37,229 nt of DNA from Faecalicatena sp. (GCA_009774255.1 VSNK01000018.1:1-37229), one strand, 5' to 3'; shown: positions 8,063-16,711, counted from the first letter of the stretch. A program made the numbers and translations. Notes: generated by a model not told the origin, from the sequence alone.

Positions 8063-8091
8063 TTTACACTCAAATTTTCTTTTGATATAAT
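8063..8091 (+). promoter_or_regulatory. Promoter of the 64-residue gene
   Basis: TTTACA (8063-8068), 17-bp spacer, TATAAT (8086-8091); start codon at 8144. Confidence 0.8.
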
Positions 8092-8143
8092 GACGGTATC
8101 TCATACACGGTATTTTCATATTATCATAGAAAGGGGCGATTCT

Positions 8144-8338
8144 ATGACAAATACAAATTTGGAAATTACTCAGAAAGCTATAGAGGATTTCCGAAAAATA
8201 CAGAACCATATGATCCTGGCAAAAAAAGAAAATGCTACGGAAACGTATAAAAGTTTAAAAGATGAATATATATCTTTGAAAAGCTTTCTTGCCATAGCAG
8301 GCGTGAATCTGACAGAGCTTGACAGAATAAAAGAGTAA
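8144..8338 (+). CDS. Small charged helical protein, unknown function
   Basis: 64 residues. The ATG at 8144 has AAAGGGG upstream and a near-consensus promoter, and the gene is followed by a terminator, so it is very likely a real single-gene transcript. The protein is almost wholly helical and charged (NLEITQKAIEDFRKIQNHMI, then KSLKDEYISLKSF), with no membrane segment or cysteine motif. I do not recognise the family. An upstream extension to 8042 is open but would skip the ribosome site. Flanking sequence is partly duplicated just after the terminator. Confidence 0.72.
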   Translation: MTNTNLEITQKAIEDFRKIQNHMILAKKENATETYKSLKDEYISLKSFLAIAGVNLTELDRIKE

Positions 8339-8348
8339 CCACAATCAG

Positions 8349-8392
8349 GGTGTAAAGTCTTTCTTGAATTATCAAAGGCTTTACGCCTTTTT
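8349..8392 (+). terminator. Terminator of the 64-residue gene
   Basis: GGTGTAAAG (8349-8357) pairs with CTTTACGCC (8379-8387), with an inner CTTT/AAAG extension, followed by TTTTTCC. Confidence 0.75.
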
Positions 8393-8407
8393 CCTTTACG
8401 GAATCTT

Positions 8408-8486
8408 TTTTGACGCAAGATTACCTGAATGGGCGGAATAAGAAAACTCCTGTCAGCCCAGGTCAAAATACTGATATGTTTTTTGC
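8408..8486. repeat. Mosaic duplicate: GNAT gene fragment joined to the upstream region of the small gene
   Basis: 8408-8457 matches 7555-7604 inside the GNAT gene (TTGACGCAAGATT..CCTGA...GGGCGGAATAA), and 8453-8486 matches 8019-8052 upstream of the 64-residue gene (TCAGCCC.GGTCAAAA.ACTG). The two source pieces lie about 400 bp apart, so this is a duplicate with an internal deletion. Confidence 0.65.
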
Positions 8487-8632
8487 ACATGGGATCTGAG
8501 AAAAGAAAAAATATGTTGGATTTTGGTCATTACAGACAGAAAACAGGAAGTAATAGAATAGGCGTAAAGAGGCATTTGCTGATAAGATGGGTACATCAAG
8601 AAAACAAGAAAGAAAAAGAGAGGAAAAGAGAA

Positions 8633-10051
8633 ATGAGTGAAAACGCAAATGCCGTACAGGCAAATCAAGACGCAAACAAAAAGCTTTCTGTTCTCACCAG
8701 GATTGGTTACAGCTTTGGTGAGATCGGCTCTCAGTGTTCCTGGACACTGATCAGCTCCTACCTGACCGTATTTTATACCGATGTGGTTGGACTGACTCCG
8801 GTAGTCATCTCGGCGATTATGCTGATCGCGCGTATCTGGGATGCGATCAATGACCCGATGTTCGGTGCCATCGCGGAGAATACCCACACCAAATGGGGAC
8901 GTTTCCGTCCGTACATCCTCTGGGGCGCACCGATCCTGGCTCTGTTCAACTGTCTGACATTTTTGAATCTGGATATCCCGTCGAGCTGGAAGGCAATCTG
9001 GTGCGGATTTACATATATCGGCTGCGGGATGGCTTACACAGCGGTAAATATTTCCACACAGTGCGTGGCAAACTGCATGACGGCGCTGAACGAAGAGCGT
9101 GTGGCGCTGAATGCATATAAGGGAATCGGTTCCGGACTGATCCAGATGGTCATCAGTGCGGTGACCATGCCGATGATCCTTCATTTCGGCGGCGGCTCCG
9201 CTTCTTCCGCAAAGGGATATTTTATGGCGGCACTGGTATTTTCTATTGTGTGTATTCCTTGTTTTTGGGTATGCTTTGCTTCCACAAAGGAAATCCTGGG
9301 AAGCACCGGGAAGAAGGAGAGTGTTGGAGATACCGTGAAGAATCTGGTGAATTCCTTTAAGTTTACATTCAAGGATCGGAACGCAGTGCTTCTGATGCTG
9401 GCGATGCTCACATTCCTGACAGGTTTGTTTGGAAGAATCGGTATTATGGCGTACTATTTCATCTATATCATGGGCAATCCGGTGCTGATCGCAGGTTTTG
9501 CAACAGCTATGTCCGCAGGTATGCTGGTGGTGAATTTCTATGCTCCGTTTTTGCTGAACAGATTCAGTAAAAAATATGTCGGTGCGACGGGATGTATCCT
9601 GCAGGCACTGTGCTGTGTATTCTTCTTCATTATCGGTGAGAACAATATCGTGAGCATGGTTGTGCCGTCCGGATTCCTGTACGGCGTGACCAACCTAGTA
9701 TCGATCTCCTGCTTTACTCTGAGCGCGGAGATCATCGATGACAGCTGGCTGAGAACGGGCGTGCGTTCCGATGGTGTGATTTCGTCCTGTATCTCATTTT
9801 CTACCAAGCTGGGAAATGCCATCGGCGGTTCCGTGGGAATCCTGGCGCTAAGTGCGGTCGGCTATGTGGCAAATGCGGAAAATCTTCCGGCAGAGGTACT
9901 GACCAGGATGGATATGGTGATCAACTTCGCACCGGCAGCGTTCTTTGTCGTAGGGGCAGTGTTCTTCTTATGTGTCGGAATGACTAGGGAGAAGGCAAAA
10001 GCGAATGAGGCGGAGATCGCAAGGAAAGTGGCAGCAGGGGAATTGAAATAA
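8633..10051 (+). CDS. GPH-family sugar:cation symporter (MFS), copy 1
   Basis: 472 residues from the ATG at 8633 (GAGAGG nine bases upstream); the longer open frame to 8429 covers a non-coding repeat. Pattern of the glycoside-pentoside-hexuronide:cation symporter family: 'IGYSFGEIGSQ' at the N-terminus, LTVFYTDVVG, LIARIWDAINDPMFGAIAENTHTKWG..RPYILWGAP, then about 12 hydrophobic helices. It should import glycosides or oligosaccharides with H+ or Na+. Together with the second symporter at 12416 and the GH3/GH43 enzymes it suggests uptake of intact short oligosaccharides that are cut inside the cell. The charged cytoplasmic tail (TREKAKANEAEIARKVAAGE) is usual. A strong terminator follows. Confidence 0.93.
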   Translation: MSENANAVQANQDANKKLSVLTRIGYSFGEIGSQCSWTLISSYLTVFYTDVVGLTPVVISAIMLIARIWDAINDPMFGAIAENTHTKWGRFRPYILWGAPILALFNCLTFLNLDIPSSWKAIWCGFTYIGCGMAYTAVNISTQCVANCMTALNEERVALNAYKGIGSGLIQMVISAVTMPMILHFGGGSASSAKGYFMAALVFSIVCIPCFWVCFASTKEILGSTGKKESVGDTVKNLVNSFKFTFKDRNAVLLMLAMLTFLTGLFGRIGIMAYYFIYIMGNPVLIAGFATAMSAGMLVVNFYAPFLLNRFSKKYVGATGCILQALCCVFFFIIGENNIVSMVVPSGFLYGVTNLVSISCFTLSAEIIDDSWLRTGVRSDGVISSCISFSTKLGNAIGGSVGILALSAVGYVANAENLPAEVLTRMDMVINFAPAAFFVVGAVFFLCVGMTREKAKANEAEIARKVAAGELK

Positions 10052-10064
10052 GTATAGAAATCAG

Positions 10065-10095
10065 AAAAAGAGCGGCAAGGAGGCCGCTCTTTTTT
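10065..10095 (+). terminator. Strong, bidirectional-looking terminator
   Basis: AAAAAGAGCGGC (10065-10076) and GCCGCTCTTTTTT (10083-10095) are exact complements around a 6-nt loop. Confidence 0.92.
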
Positions 10096-10319
10096 GAGGA
10101 CCGTGAAAAAGTTTTGTATAAATATGGTCTGATCAGCCCTTCATTATAGCGAAAAATAGCAAGAGACTTCGCCTGCCGCCTGTGTTATACTATTCGGAAA
10201 GCAGAGGTTTTATAAACTGTGGACAGGGTTTGTCAGGGTGAGCCTTGTTTATGTGTAACAAGGCAGACGGAATTGGAATTGCTCGAAGGGAGGGCATTAT
10301 GACTGAAAATGAATTTTTG

Positions 10320-10484
10320 CTAGTATAACCCACAATAATTACCACTACCTTACGCGCAGGATAAATTTCCATGTGCAAGGAAGCTGAATGAGGCGATGCC
10401 GGTAGCATCGTCGATTGAAGCTGACGCGGCAGATGGAAATTTAGACAAGCGAAAGGTGTGGATAATTATCGTGGGTTATACTAG
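10320..10484. mobile_element. 165-bp palindromic element between CTAG sites, element A
   Basis: Left arm CTAGTATAACCCACAATAAT and right arm (read inward) CTAGTATAACCCACGATAAT stay complementary for about 50 bp. The centre has the small hairpin CGATGC/GCATCG. CTAG is present at both ends, as expected for a duplication of TA within a CTAG target; IS630-group elements are known to prefer CTAG/TA. No open frame inside. Confidence 0.82.
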
Positions 10485-10644
10485 TACATCATTGCATTAA
10501 TCTTGAAGTAATAGTGCTCGATATTCGTGTCAGCTGTGCGTCTGCTAACCGACGGTGTAGTGGGCTACACCTAGGTTAGCAGGCGTGCAGATGGCGCGGA
10601 TATCGAGTGCTGATTACTCAAGAATTAATGCAATGATGTACTAG
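10481..10644. mobile_element. 164-bp palindromic element between CTAG sites, element B
   Basis: Shares the middle CTAG with element A. Arms CTAGTACATCATTGCATTAA and its complement at 10625-10644, continuing through the ATCGAGT-type inner arms. The centre is a nested exact hairpin: CTGCTAACC/GGTTAGCAG enclosing GGTGTAG/CTACACC. Sequence is unrelated to element A apart from the ends. Confidence 0.82.
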
Positions 10645-11092
10645 CTATATCTGATATGATGGATCATAAATTAAAGTCTGAATTGCAGCCGATAAAAAAT
10701 GATCTGCAGGCTGTGAAGGAAGACGTGCAGGGCCTGAAAAATGAGATGCAGATTATGAGGGGAGACGTGCAGGGCCTGAAAACAGAGATGCAGGCTGTGA
10801 AGGAAGATGTGCATGGTCTGAAAACAGAGATGCATCATATGAATCTGTACCAGGAAAATGTGATCATGCCGCGATTGAATACGATTGAATCCTGTTATAC
10901 GGATACATAAAGCAGATATAAAAATTATGCCGATAAAATAGAGTCCGCATTTGAGGATATTGGTCTTCTCAAAAAGGTAGTATCAGATCACAGCATAAGG
11001 CTGCAGGCAATGGGCTGAAAGATGGACCGCCGGCGGCCCTATTATTTTGGCTCATTTGAGAAAAACGGAAAACAGATAAATGGAAACCAGAC

Positions 11093-11137
11093 AAAGAGAG
11101 AGCAAAAATCGACAGCCTATTTTTGCTCTCTTTTTTT
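11093..11137. terminator. Bidirectional terminator
   Basis: AGAGAGCAAAAAT (11097-11109) pairs with ATTTTTGCTCTCT (11119-11131), followed by TTTTTT, with an A-rich flank on the other side. Confidence 0.85.
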
Positions 11138-11220
11138 GTTTCTCATTTTGGAAATTTGAAAGAGCAATTTTTTGAGCTGTTTGGGATAAGGATTGTCAAG
11201 AGAATATGTCTTCCAGACAG

Positions 11221-11226
11221 TATAAT
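11221..11226 (+). promoter_or_regulatory. Probable -10 box for the flavodoxin-like gene
   Basis: TATAAT 33 bp before the start codon. The only -35-like hexamer, TTGTCA at 11193-11198, lies 22 bp away, too far for a normal promoter. A small palindrome GTCT-TCC-AGAC (11208-11218) fills the gap and might bind an activator. Confidence 0.45.
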
Positions 11227-11258
11227 TTAAGAAAATAAACAAAGAAAGGAAAGAGAAC

Positions 11259-12224
11259 ATGGAGAAGAAAAAAGTGGTTGGCTTTTCCTTCGGAAGGAAA
11301 ATGTCCAATACGGAGGTCATGATCAAGGAAGCGCTGCTTGTCTGTGAAAAGGCCGGCATGGAAATCCAGTTTATACGCTGTGATGACCTGAACATCCACA
11401 TCTGTACGGGCTGCTGCTCCTGCGTGGCGGGTCTGATGATGGGGAAAGGGCGCGGGCACTGCATCCATAAGGATGATGATTTCCACATCATTGAGGAAGC
11501 ATTGATGTCTGCGGACGGAGTGATCGTCGGATCCCCCACCTATGAATTCGCGCCGACGGGCAATTTTAAAGTTGTATGCGACCGAATCGGGCCGGCTCAC
11601 GACAAGACATTCCGCGGACCTGCGATCGAACAGGGGATTGCGGAGGGGAAGGATCCTGAAAGCTATCCGGATCCGAGGAGCACGAAGCCGCGTGTGGGCG
11701 CCCTGATCACGGTGGGCGGCGCAAGGACCGAAAACTGGCTGTCTTTGTCCCTGCCGAACATGTATGAATTCACATTCCCTATGGGGATTGATGTGATCGA
11801 CAAGTATAAATATTTTGGTGCCATGAATATCAGCCATGTGCTGGGCAGGCCCGATGTGATGGAGAGAATGACGAAGCTGGGACAGAACATTGTGGATGCC
11901 CTGCAGGCAGAGACCGAGGAAGAGAGGATCCGTTACCGCGGAGACGACAAGGGAGTCTGTCCGGTATGTCACGAGAACATCCTGACCGTGGGCTATGGCG
12001 GCAATAAGGTGGAGTGCCCGGTGTGCGGCATCGAAGGGACCCTCGAGCTGGTAGACGGGGAGATCCAGGTGACATTTTCCGAAGCGCAGCAGAATCGTTC
12101 CAGGCTGCGTGACGCGGGCAAGTGGGAGCATTCCAATGAGATCCGCGACGGCGCCATGACCCAGAAAAAGGTGGAGAACCTGAAAGAACTGAAGATGAAA
12201 TATGTGGGCGTGGGGGAAGCGTAA
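11259..12224 (+). CDS. Flavodoxin-family NAD(P)H-dependent FMN reductase with a C-terminal zinc-ribbon/rubredoxin-like module
   Basis: 321 residues; GAAAGGAAAG ribosome site. The N-terminal 200 residues follow the flavodoxin-fold FMN reductase pattern: VVGFSFGRKMSNTEVMIKEAL phosphate-binding start, ADGVIVGSPTYEFAPTGNFKVVCDR flavin loop, VGALITVGGA. A Cys-rich stretch, CTGCCSC (Cys49, 52, 53, 55), is typical of the iron-sulfur flavoprotein-like branch of this fold, though spacing alone does not prove a cluster. Residues 234-256 carry CPVC...CPVC, a rubredoxin-like or zinc-ribbon module. It lies between two sugar symporters in the same orientation. Its link to carbohydrate use is unclear; it may reduce a modified or aromatic-linked glycoside, or simply be co-regulated. 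Confidence 0.82.
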   Translation: MEKKKVVGFSFGRKMSNTEVMIKEALLVCEKAGMEIQFIRCDDLNIHICTGCCSCVAGLMMGKGRGHCIHKDDDFHIIEEALMSADGVIVGSPTYEFAPTGNFKVVCDRIGPAHDKTFRGPAIEQGIAEGKDPESYPDPRSTKPRVGALITVGGARTENWLSLSLPNMYEFTFPMGIDVIDKYKYFGAMNISHVLGRPDVMERMTKLGQNIVDALQAETEEERIRYRGDDKGVCPVCHENILTVGYGGNKVECPVCGIEGTLELVDGEIQVTFSEAQQNRSRLRDAGKWEHSNEIRDGAMTQKKVENLKELKMKYVGVGEA

Positions 12225-12415
12225 AAGTACGGTGCGGCGGCATCGCTGAGAAAATATCTGCGGCAAAAACTATACGGAGGGGCAGCTCAGTGTATACCTT
12301 GTGAAACGGCCGAATGGACATAATGGGGTGCCCTATGTCTGCTGAAAAGTATGAAGATGAAAAGCAGCAAACAACAATCAAAAGAAAAAATGAAATGAGA
12401 AAGAGGAGGAGAGTC

Positions 12416-13816
12416 ATGGGAAATCAAGTGGCAACACAAGAAAAAACCGATAAATTTACAGGCTTTTGTTATAGCTTCGGTGAGGTCGGCTCACAGCTTT
12501 CATGGTACATGATCAACACCTATCTGATGGTATTTTACACGGACATTGTAGGGCTGACCGCAGGGTCGATCTCCCTGATCATGCTGATCGCCCGTATCTG
12601 GGACGCGATCAATGATCCGATGATGGGCGTCATTGCGGACCGTACAAGGACACGTTGGGGAAAATTCAGGCCTTATCTGATGTTCGCGTCCCCGTTCCTT
12701 GCGATTTTTAACATATTGACATTTACTGTATTCCCGGTAGAAGGAATCGCAAAGGTGATCCTCTGCCTGGTATGCTACATCGGTGCAGGCATGGCTTACA
12801 CGGCAATCTGCGTGACCTACGGCGGACTGGTCAACCTGATTGCAAGAGATTCCCAGATCCGTATGAACTACACATCCTGCCGTGCGATCGGTGCTTCTGC
12901 GATCAAGATCATCCTTTCCGCAGTAGCAATGCCGACGATCCTGTTTTTCAGCAAAGCTGTTGACGCGGAAGGTGCGCCGATGGCGGATGCAAGAGGATAT
13001 TTCTGGACAACGGTAATCTGTTCTGCACTGATGCTGCCTTGTTTCTGGCTCTGCGCATGGAGATGTAAAGAGACCGTAGTGGTGCATGCTCCAGTACAGC
13101 AGGCGGAAAAAGAGCCGGTATTCGAGTCTCTGAAAAAAATGTGTAAAAATAAAATGCTCCTGATCACGGTATTCAATGTATTCGCAGGTGCAATCGCAAT
13201 TATGAGCCGTATGTCTATGCTGACCTATTATGTGATCTATGTTGTGGGTTCTTTTACCATGATCGCGCCGATCTTTACAACGATGACGATCACGGAGCTG
13301 ATCGGCTGTACCGCGCTTCCGTTCGGCACAAAGAAATTCGGCAAGAGAAACTGGCTGTTGATCCTGAACGTGATCATGGTTGCAGGATTTGTGATCATGT
13401 TCGCTGTTCCGGCCAACAATAATGTATTCCTGATCGTGATCAGTGCCATCATCGGATTCGGCAATTCTGCGGCAAATGTAAGTACGGGAATGCTTTCAGA
13501 CTGTATCGAATATGGTGACTGGAAATATGGGATCCGTCAGGAGGGCCTGACTTATTCTTACATGAGCTTCGGCGTTAAGCTCGCAACTGCGGTAGGCGGT
13601 TCCGTGACAGTTCTGCTTCTGGCGGCATCTGGATTTGTTCCCAATGCGGAGCAGACCGAGGCAGCCAAGATGGGAATCAATGCGGTCGTGAACCTGGCTC
13701 CGGCAGCCTGCATCGTTGCCTCCATGATTCCGCTGTTCTGGTATAAGCTGGACAAGAAGATGATGGATAAGATCCGGGTAGAACTGGATGAAAGAAATGC
13801 AGTCAATGCAAAATAA
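12416..13816 (+). CDS. GPH-family sugar:cation symporter (MFS), copy 2
   Basis: 466 residues from the ATG at 12416, preceded by GAGGAGGAG; an in-frame extension to 12314 has no ribosome site. Same landmarks as the copy at 8633: CYSFGEVGSQLSWYMINTYL, FYTDIVGLTAG, LIARIWDAINDPMMGVIAD, WGKFRPYLMFASPF, about 12 membrane helices and a charged C-terminus. The two differ clearly in sequence, so they are old paralogues that may take different glycosides. It follows the reductase gene by 191 bp and could be on the same transcript. The stop codon lies inside the 8-bp target duplication of the next element. Confidence 0.93.
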   Translation: MGNQVATQEKTDKFTGFCYSFGEVGSQLSWYMINTYLMVFYTDIVGLTAGSISLIMLIARIWDAINDPMMGVIADRTRTRWGKFRPYLMFASPFLAIFNILTFTVFPVEGIAKVILCLVCYIGAGMAYTAICVTYGGLVNLIARDSQIRMNYTSCRAIGASAIKIILSAVAMPTILFFSKAVDAEGAPMADARGYFWTTVICSALMLPCFWLCAWRCKETVVVHAPVQQAEKEPVFESLKKMCKNKMLLITVFNVFAGAIAIMSRMSMLTYYVIYVVGSFTMIAPIFTTMTITELIGCTALPFGTKKFGKRNWLLILNVIMVAGFVIMFAVPANNNVFLIVISAIIGFGNSAANVSTGMLSDCIEYGDWKYGIRQEGLTYSYMSFGVKLATAVGGSVTVLLLAASGFVPNAEQTEAAKMGINAVVNLAPAACIVASMIPLFWYKLDKKMMDKIRVELDERNAVNAK

Positions 13817-13822
13817 AGCCGG

Positions 13823-13996
13823 GTTACAGTTCACGGCCTAACCGGCCGCGAACTGTAACGCATCCAGCCCATTGAAAAGTCGCCTGACGGCGGTCCTAAG
13901 CGCCTGTGACGCTTGTTTAGGACGGACCGAAACGGAGTGTAGACGGGCTGAATGCCTCAAGCCGTAGCTTTACTGGCCGGCACCGTGAACAGTAAC
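13823..13996. mobile_element. GTTAC-family palindromic element, 174 bp
   Basis: Ends GTTACAGTTCACGG and CCGTGAACAGTAAC (one mismatch). Exact 8-bp duplication AAAGCCGG at 13815-13822 and 13997-14004. The left end is a hairpin of its own (GTTACAGTTC/GAACTGTAAC, 13823-13859). Inside are GTCCTAAGCG/CGCTTGTTTAGGAC and an outer CAGCCC/GGGCTG pairing. The 21-bp word starting GGACCGAA and ending GTAGAC (13924-13944) recurs in the element at 26713. Confidence 0.88.
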
Positions 13997-14107
13997 AAAG
14001 CCGGATCAGATGGTTAAAAAAGGTTAAAATAGATATAGTCACGCGGAGTGGATTCGGTTACAATTGACAAAAGCCCCGGACAAAAATCTGCGTAAGCGTG
14101 TAAGGAG

Positions 14108-14144
14108 CTGTCACGGAATAATCTGTATGATTATTCCGTGGCAG
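14108..14144. other. Long perfect hairpin upstream of the AraC-GH39 gene
   Basis: CTGTCACGGAATAATC pairs with GATTATTCCGTGGCAG (16 pairs, one G-U) around TGTAT. There is no T-run, so it is not a standard terminator. It could be an operator, a leader-RNA structure or another small repeat. The remainder of 14005-14235 shows only a ribosome site (AAGGGGGAAG) for the next gene. Confidence 0.6.
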
Positions 14145-14235
14145 TTTCTGGATAAAGCGGAAAAGTGCAATACGAAAATTTTGCTTTTTAGAGCGTCCGG
14201 ACCAGGCGGAGTATTTTTTCAAGGGGGAAGAGCAG

Positions 14236-16665
14236 ATGCGGTATGAGATCATCAGATGCCAGTTTTCCACAAAGAAGGAGCAGGGGATGCACCTGCATCA
14301 GGATATTGAGATCCTCTATGTGCTGGACGGTATGTTGGAGATTGAGTATGAGGAGGAAACCTATCGTCTTGGAACTGACCAGTTTATGCTGATCAACACG
14401 AATGTGCGCCATGGATACCGTGCCGTGCCGGGAGTGGGGCAGGGCATGGACGGCAGGACAACCGATGAGATTCTGCTGGGCAGCCTGTTTATAGACAATC
14501 AGCTTCTGACGGAGATGTTCGGGGGAGAGCAGCAGTTTTTCTGGTGTAATTCCGCACAGGAGCAGTCGGAGAGCTATGAAAAAATGCGTTATTTCATCCG
14601 GCAGGTCTTCAACTATAACCAGACCACGGAGGGCCAGGGAATTGCGCTGAAAAACAGCATTTATTATCAGCTTGTCTATCTGATCACGACGGATTTCATT
14701 GTGAAAAGGGGGATGAGTAAATATGAATCCCTGCGGGGCATCCGGGACGAAAGGATGAATGAGATCCTGAGCTTCCTCATGCTGAATTACCGGGAGCCGG
14801 TTACTTTGAAGGAACTGGCCGACCGCCTGTATCTGTCTCATACCTATCTTTCAAAATATATTAAAAATAATTTTGGCATGAGCTTCGTAAAGCTCCTGAA
14901 CAACATCCGGCTGGATCATGCGGTGGGGGATCTGCTGTACACGGATAAGACCATTCTCAAGGTCGCCATGGACAACGGGTTTCCCAACCAGGCCGGCTTG
15001 AACCATGCGTTTCGGGAAAGCTACCATACCACGCCCGCAGAGTACCGGGAGCAGATGGCGGGGAAGCTGGACCGGGGGGAACAGGAGGACAGCAGCCAGG
15101 TCAGGGAAAAGGTGGAGCAATACTTGACCTCCAACCTGGTCAGAACCTCGGAGGCTGCGGATTCCATCGTGCAGGAGATGGAGATCGACACCACCGGGAG
15201 AGAGCCGGTAAAACGGAACTGGTGCCGGATCATCAATGTGGGCGCGGCCTCCGACCTGCTGCGTTTTGATGTCAGGGAGCAGCTCCGTTATATAAAGGAA
15301 CATCTTCATTTTGAATACGTAAGGTTCTGGAATCTCCTGACGGATGATGTGATGATCGAACTGAAAGAAAAAAATTCCCGGTATAACTTCAAGCTCATTG
15401 ACCAGATCTTTGATTTTTTGATGGATATCGGAGTGAAGCCGCATATCGAGCTGGGATTCAAAGGACGGGATTTTTTTGTGGAAAAGGTGGGGCTGAATAT
15501 GCTCACCCAGAATCTGGAGAATCAGATCGGTCTGCTGGAGAAAAACAGAATTCTGCTGGAGGAGCTGATCCGCCATCTGACAAAGCGGTATGGGATCGGC
15601 AAGGTGGAGCAGTGGTATTTTGAGCTGGAGCAGAATGCGGTGGTTCAGAAAAAGGTGCCTGTCAATCATTATTTTGAAGCCTTCGACGCGATCGCGGAGA
15701 TTTTCCGCAATTATGTCCCGGGCGTCAAGCTGGGCGGGGCGGGCTTCAGTATGAACTATATCGGGGAGGAGTTCCCGGAGATCATTGCACAGTGGTCCAA
15801 AAGAAAGCACCGCCCGGATTTTATTTCCATCTATTCTTACCCTTATCTGGTCAAGGAGCATCTGCTGGACGCGGGAAGAAATCCCTACTCCCCGGATGAG
15901 GATTATCTGTACCACCAGATCCAGGCTGCGAAGCGGGTGGTCCGGGAGGCTGGATTTGATGTCCCGGAATTTTTTGTGACGGAGTGGAGTTCCACCCTTT
16001 CCAACCGGAACTGCCTCAATGACGGCTGCTATAAAAGCGCCTATATTATGAAGAACCTGATCCGGAATTACAACGAGGCGGATGCCATCGCGTACTGGGT
16101 TGCCACCGATATTTTTGCCGAAAGGATCGACACGGACCAGCTTTTGTTCGGAGGCTGCGGGCTGATCAGCAGGGACGGGATCCGCAAGCCGGCGTTTTTC
16201 GCATTTACACACATGAACCACCTGGAAAAATATTTCCTGGGAAAAAACAGGAATGCCCTTGTGACCAGTGACGGGAAGGGTCTCTTTTTTATATGCTGCC
16301 ACAATTACAAGCACTTTAATTTCCGCTACTACTCCCAGGATGAAAATCAGATTGAGGTGGAGCAGCAGCCACGCCTGTTTACGGATCGTGAGGCCCTCCA
16401 GATGAGCTTTAAGCTGCACCCGGTGAACAACGGGATGTACCAGGTGAAGGTATTTTCGGTGAATCAGGATAATGGAAATGTGCAGGATGAATGGAGGAAG
16501 CTGGGATATTTCAGCGCGCTTTCCGTGATCGAGATCCAGTATCTGCAGACAAGATGCCAGCCGGGGCTTACCATCCACAAGGCGGAGGCATATGACCATA
16601 CGCTGGTGGTGGAAACACGTCTGGCGGCGCAGGAGATCCAGGGAATTGTGATCGCGGAGCTCTGA
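14236..16665 (+). CDS. AraC-family regulator fused to a GH39-like (beta-xylosidase-type) domain
   Basis: 809 residues. Residues 10-65 are a cupin sensor (MHLHQDIEILYVLDGMLEI start); residues about 190-275 are a two-helix-turn-helix AraC domain (LKELADRLYLSHTYLSKYIK ... DNGFPNQAGLNHAFRESYHT). The remaining 500 residues resemble GH39: WYFELEQN (Glu463/Glu465) stands where the acid/base loop is expected but lacks the usual WNEP, and VTEW with Glu583 matches the nucleophile strand. No signal peptide. The loss of the WNEP motif suggests the GH39 part senses xylo-oligosaccharide rather than cutting it, which is inference. It probably controls the neighbouring symporters and the GH3/GH43 genes. Confidence 0.88.
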   Translation: MRYEIIRCQFSTKKEQGMHLHQDIEILYVLDGMLEIEYEEETYRLGTDQFMLINTNVRHGYRAVPGVGQGMDGRTTDEILLGSLFIDNQLLTEMFGGEQQFFWCNSAQEQSESYEKMRYFIRQVFNYNQTTEGQGIALKNSIYYQLVYLITTDFIVKRGMSKYESLRGIRDERMNEILSFLMLNYREPVTLKELADRLYLSHTYLSKYIKNNFGMSFVKLLNNIRLDHAVGDLLYTDKTILKVAMDNGFPNQAGLNHAFRESYHTTPAEYREQMAGKLDRGEQEDSSQVREKVEQYLTSNLVRTSEAADSIVQEMEIDTTGREPVKRNWCRIINVGAASDLLRFDVREQLRYIKEHLHFEYVRFWNLLTDDVMIELKEKNSRYNFKLIDQIFDFLMDIGVKPHIELGFKGRDFFVEKVGLNMLTQNLENQIGLLEKNRILLEELIRHLTKRYGIGKVEQWYFELEQNAVVQKKVPVNHYFEAFDAIAEIFRNYVPGVKLGGAGFSMNYIGEEFPEIIAQWSKRKHRPDFISIYSYPYLVKEHLLDAGRNPYSPDEDYLYHQIQAAKRVVREAGFDVPEFFVTEWSSTLSNRNCLNDGCYKSAYIMKNLIRNYNEADAIAYWVATDIFAERIDTDQLLFGGCGLISRDGIRKPAFFAFTHMNHLEKYFLGKNRNALVTSDGKGLFFICCHNYKHFNFRYYSQDENQIEVEQQPRLFTDREALQMSFKLHPVNNGMYQVKVFSVNQDNGNVQDEWRKLGYFSALSVIEIQYLQTRCQPGLTIHKAEAYDHTLVVETRLAAQEIQGIVIAEL

Positions 16666-16680
16666 CGGCGGCATGCGCGA

Positions 16681-16711
16681 TACTCACGGCAGATTTCATC
16701 GGCCGTGAGTA
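16681..16711. repeat. 31-bp palindromic repeat, copy 1
   Basis: TACTCACGGC and GCCGTGAGTA flank AGATTTCATCG. A copy with two changes lies at 36155-36185. It falls between the AraC-GH39 stop and the convergent gene fragment, and supplies the last codons (YTHGR) of that fragment. No T-run. Confidence 0.75.

Larger units (their letters stand above)
10299..11018 (+). pseudogene. Coiled-coil protein gene broken by two palindromic insertions and a nonsense codon
   Basis: A start with a good ribosome site (AGGGAGG, ATG at 10299) encodes MTENEFLL and then runs into the first of two elements at CTAG. Directly after the second element, from the final CTAG (10641-10644), the same frame continues as LAISDMMDHKLKSELQPI. 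Deleting 10324-10644 (321 bp) joins the parts exactly. The middle has repeats of about 14 residues (DVQGLKNEMQIMRG, DVQGLKTEMQAVKE, DVHGLKTEM), a heptad coiled coil. An in-frame TAA at 10908 then cuts off a further 35 codons that keep the family look (KIESAFEDIGLLKKVVSDHS) and end at 11016-11018. The open piece 10656-10910 (84 codons) may be called as a gene but has no ribosome site. Confidence 0.82.

Noticed and set aside
8453..9184. 243-codon minus-strand frame opposite the first symporter
   Set aside because: Cys/His-rich shadow of a membrane protein gene; no start signals.
14851..16674. 607-codon minus-strand open frame opposite the AraC-GH39 gene
   Set aside because: Shadow of a GC-rich coding strand; His/Leu/Pro-rich composition and no ribosome site.
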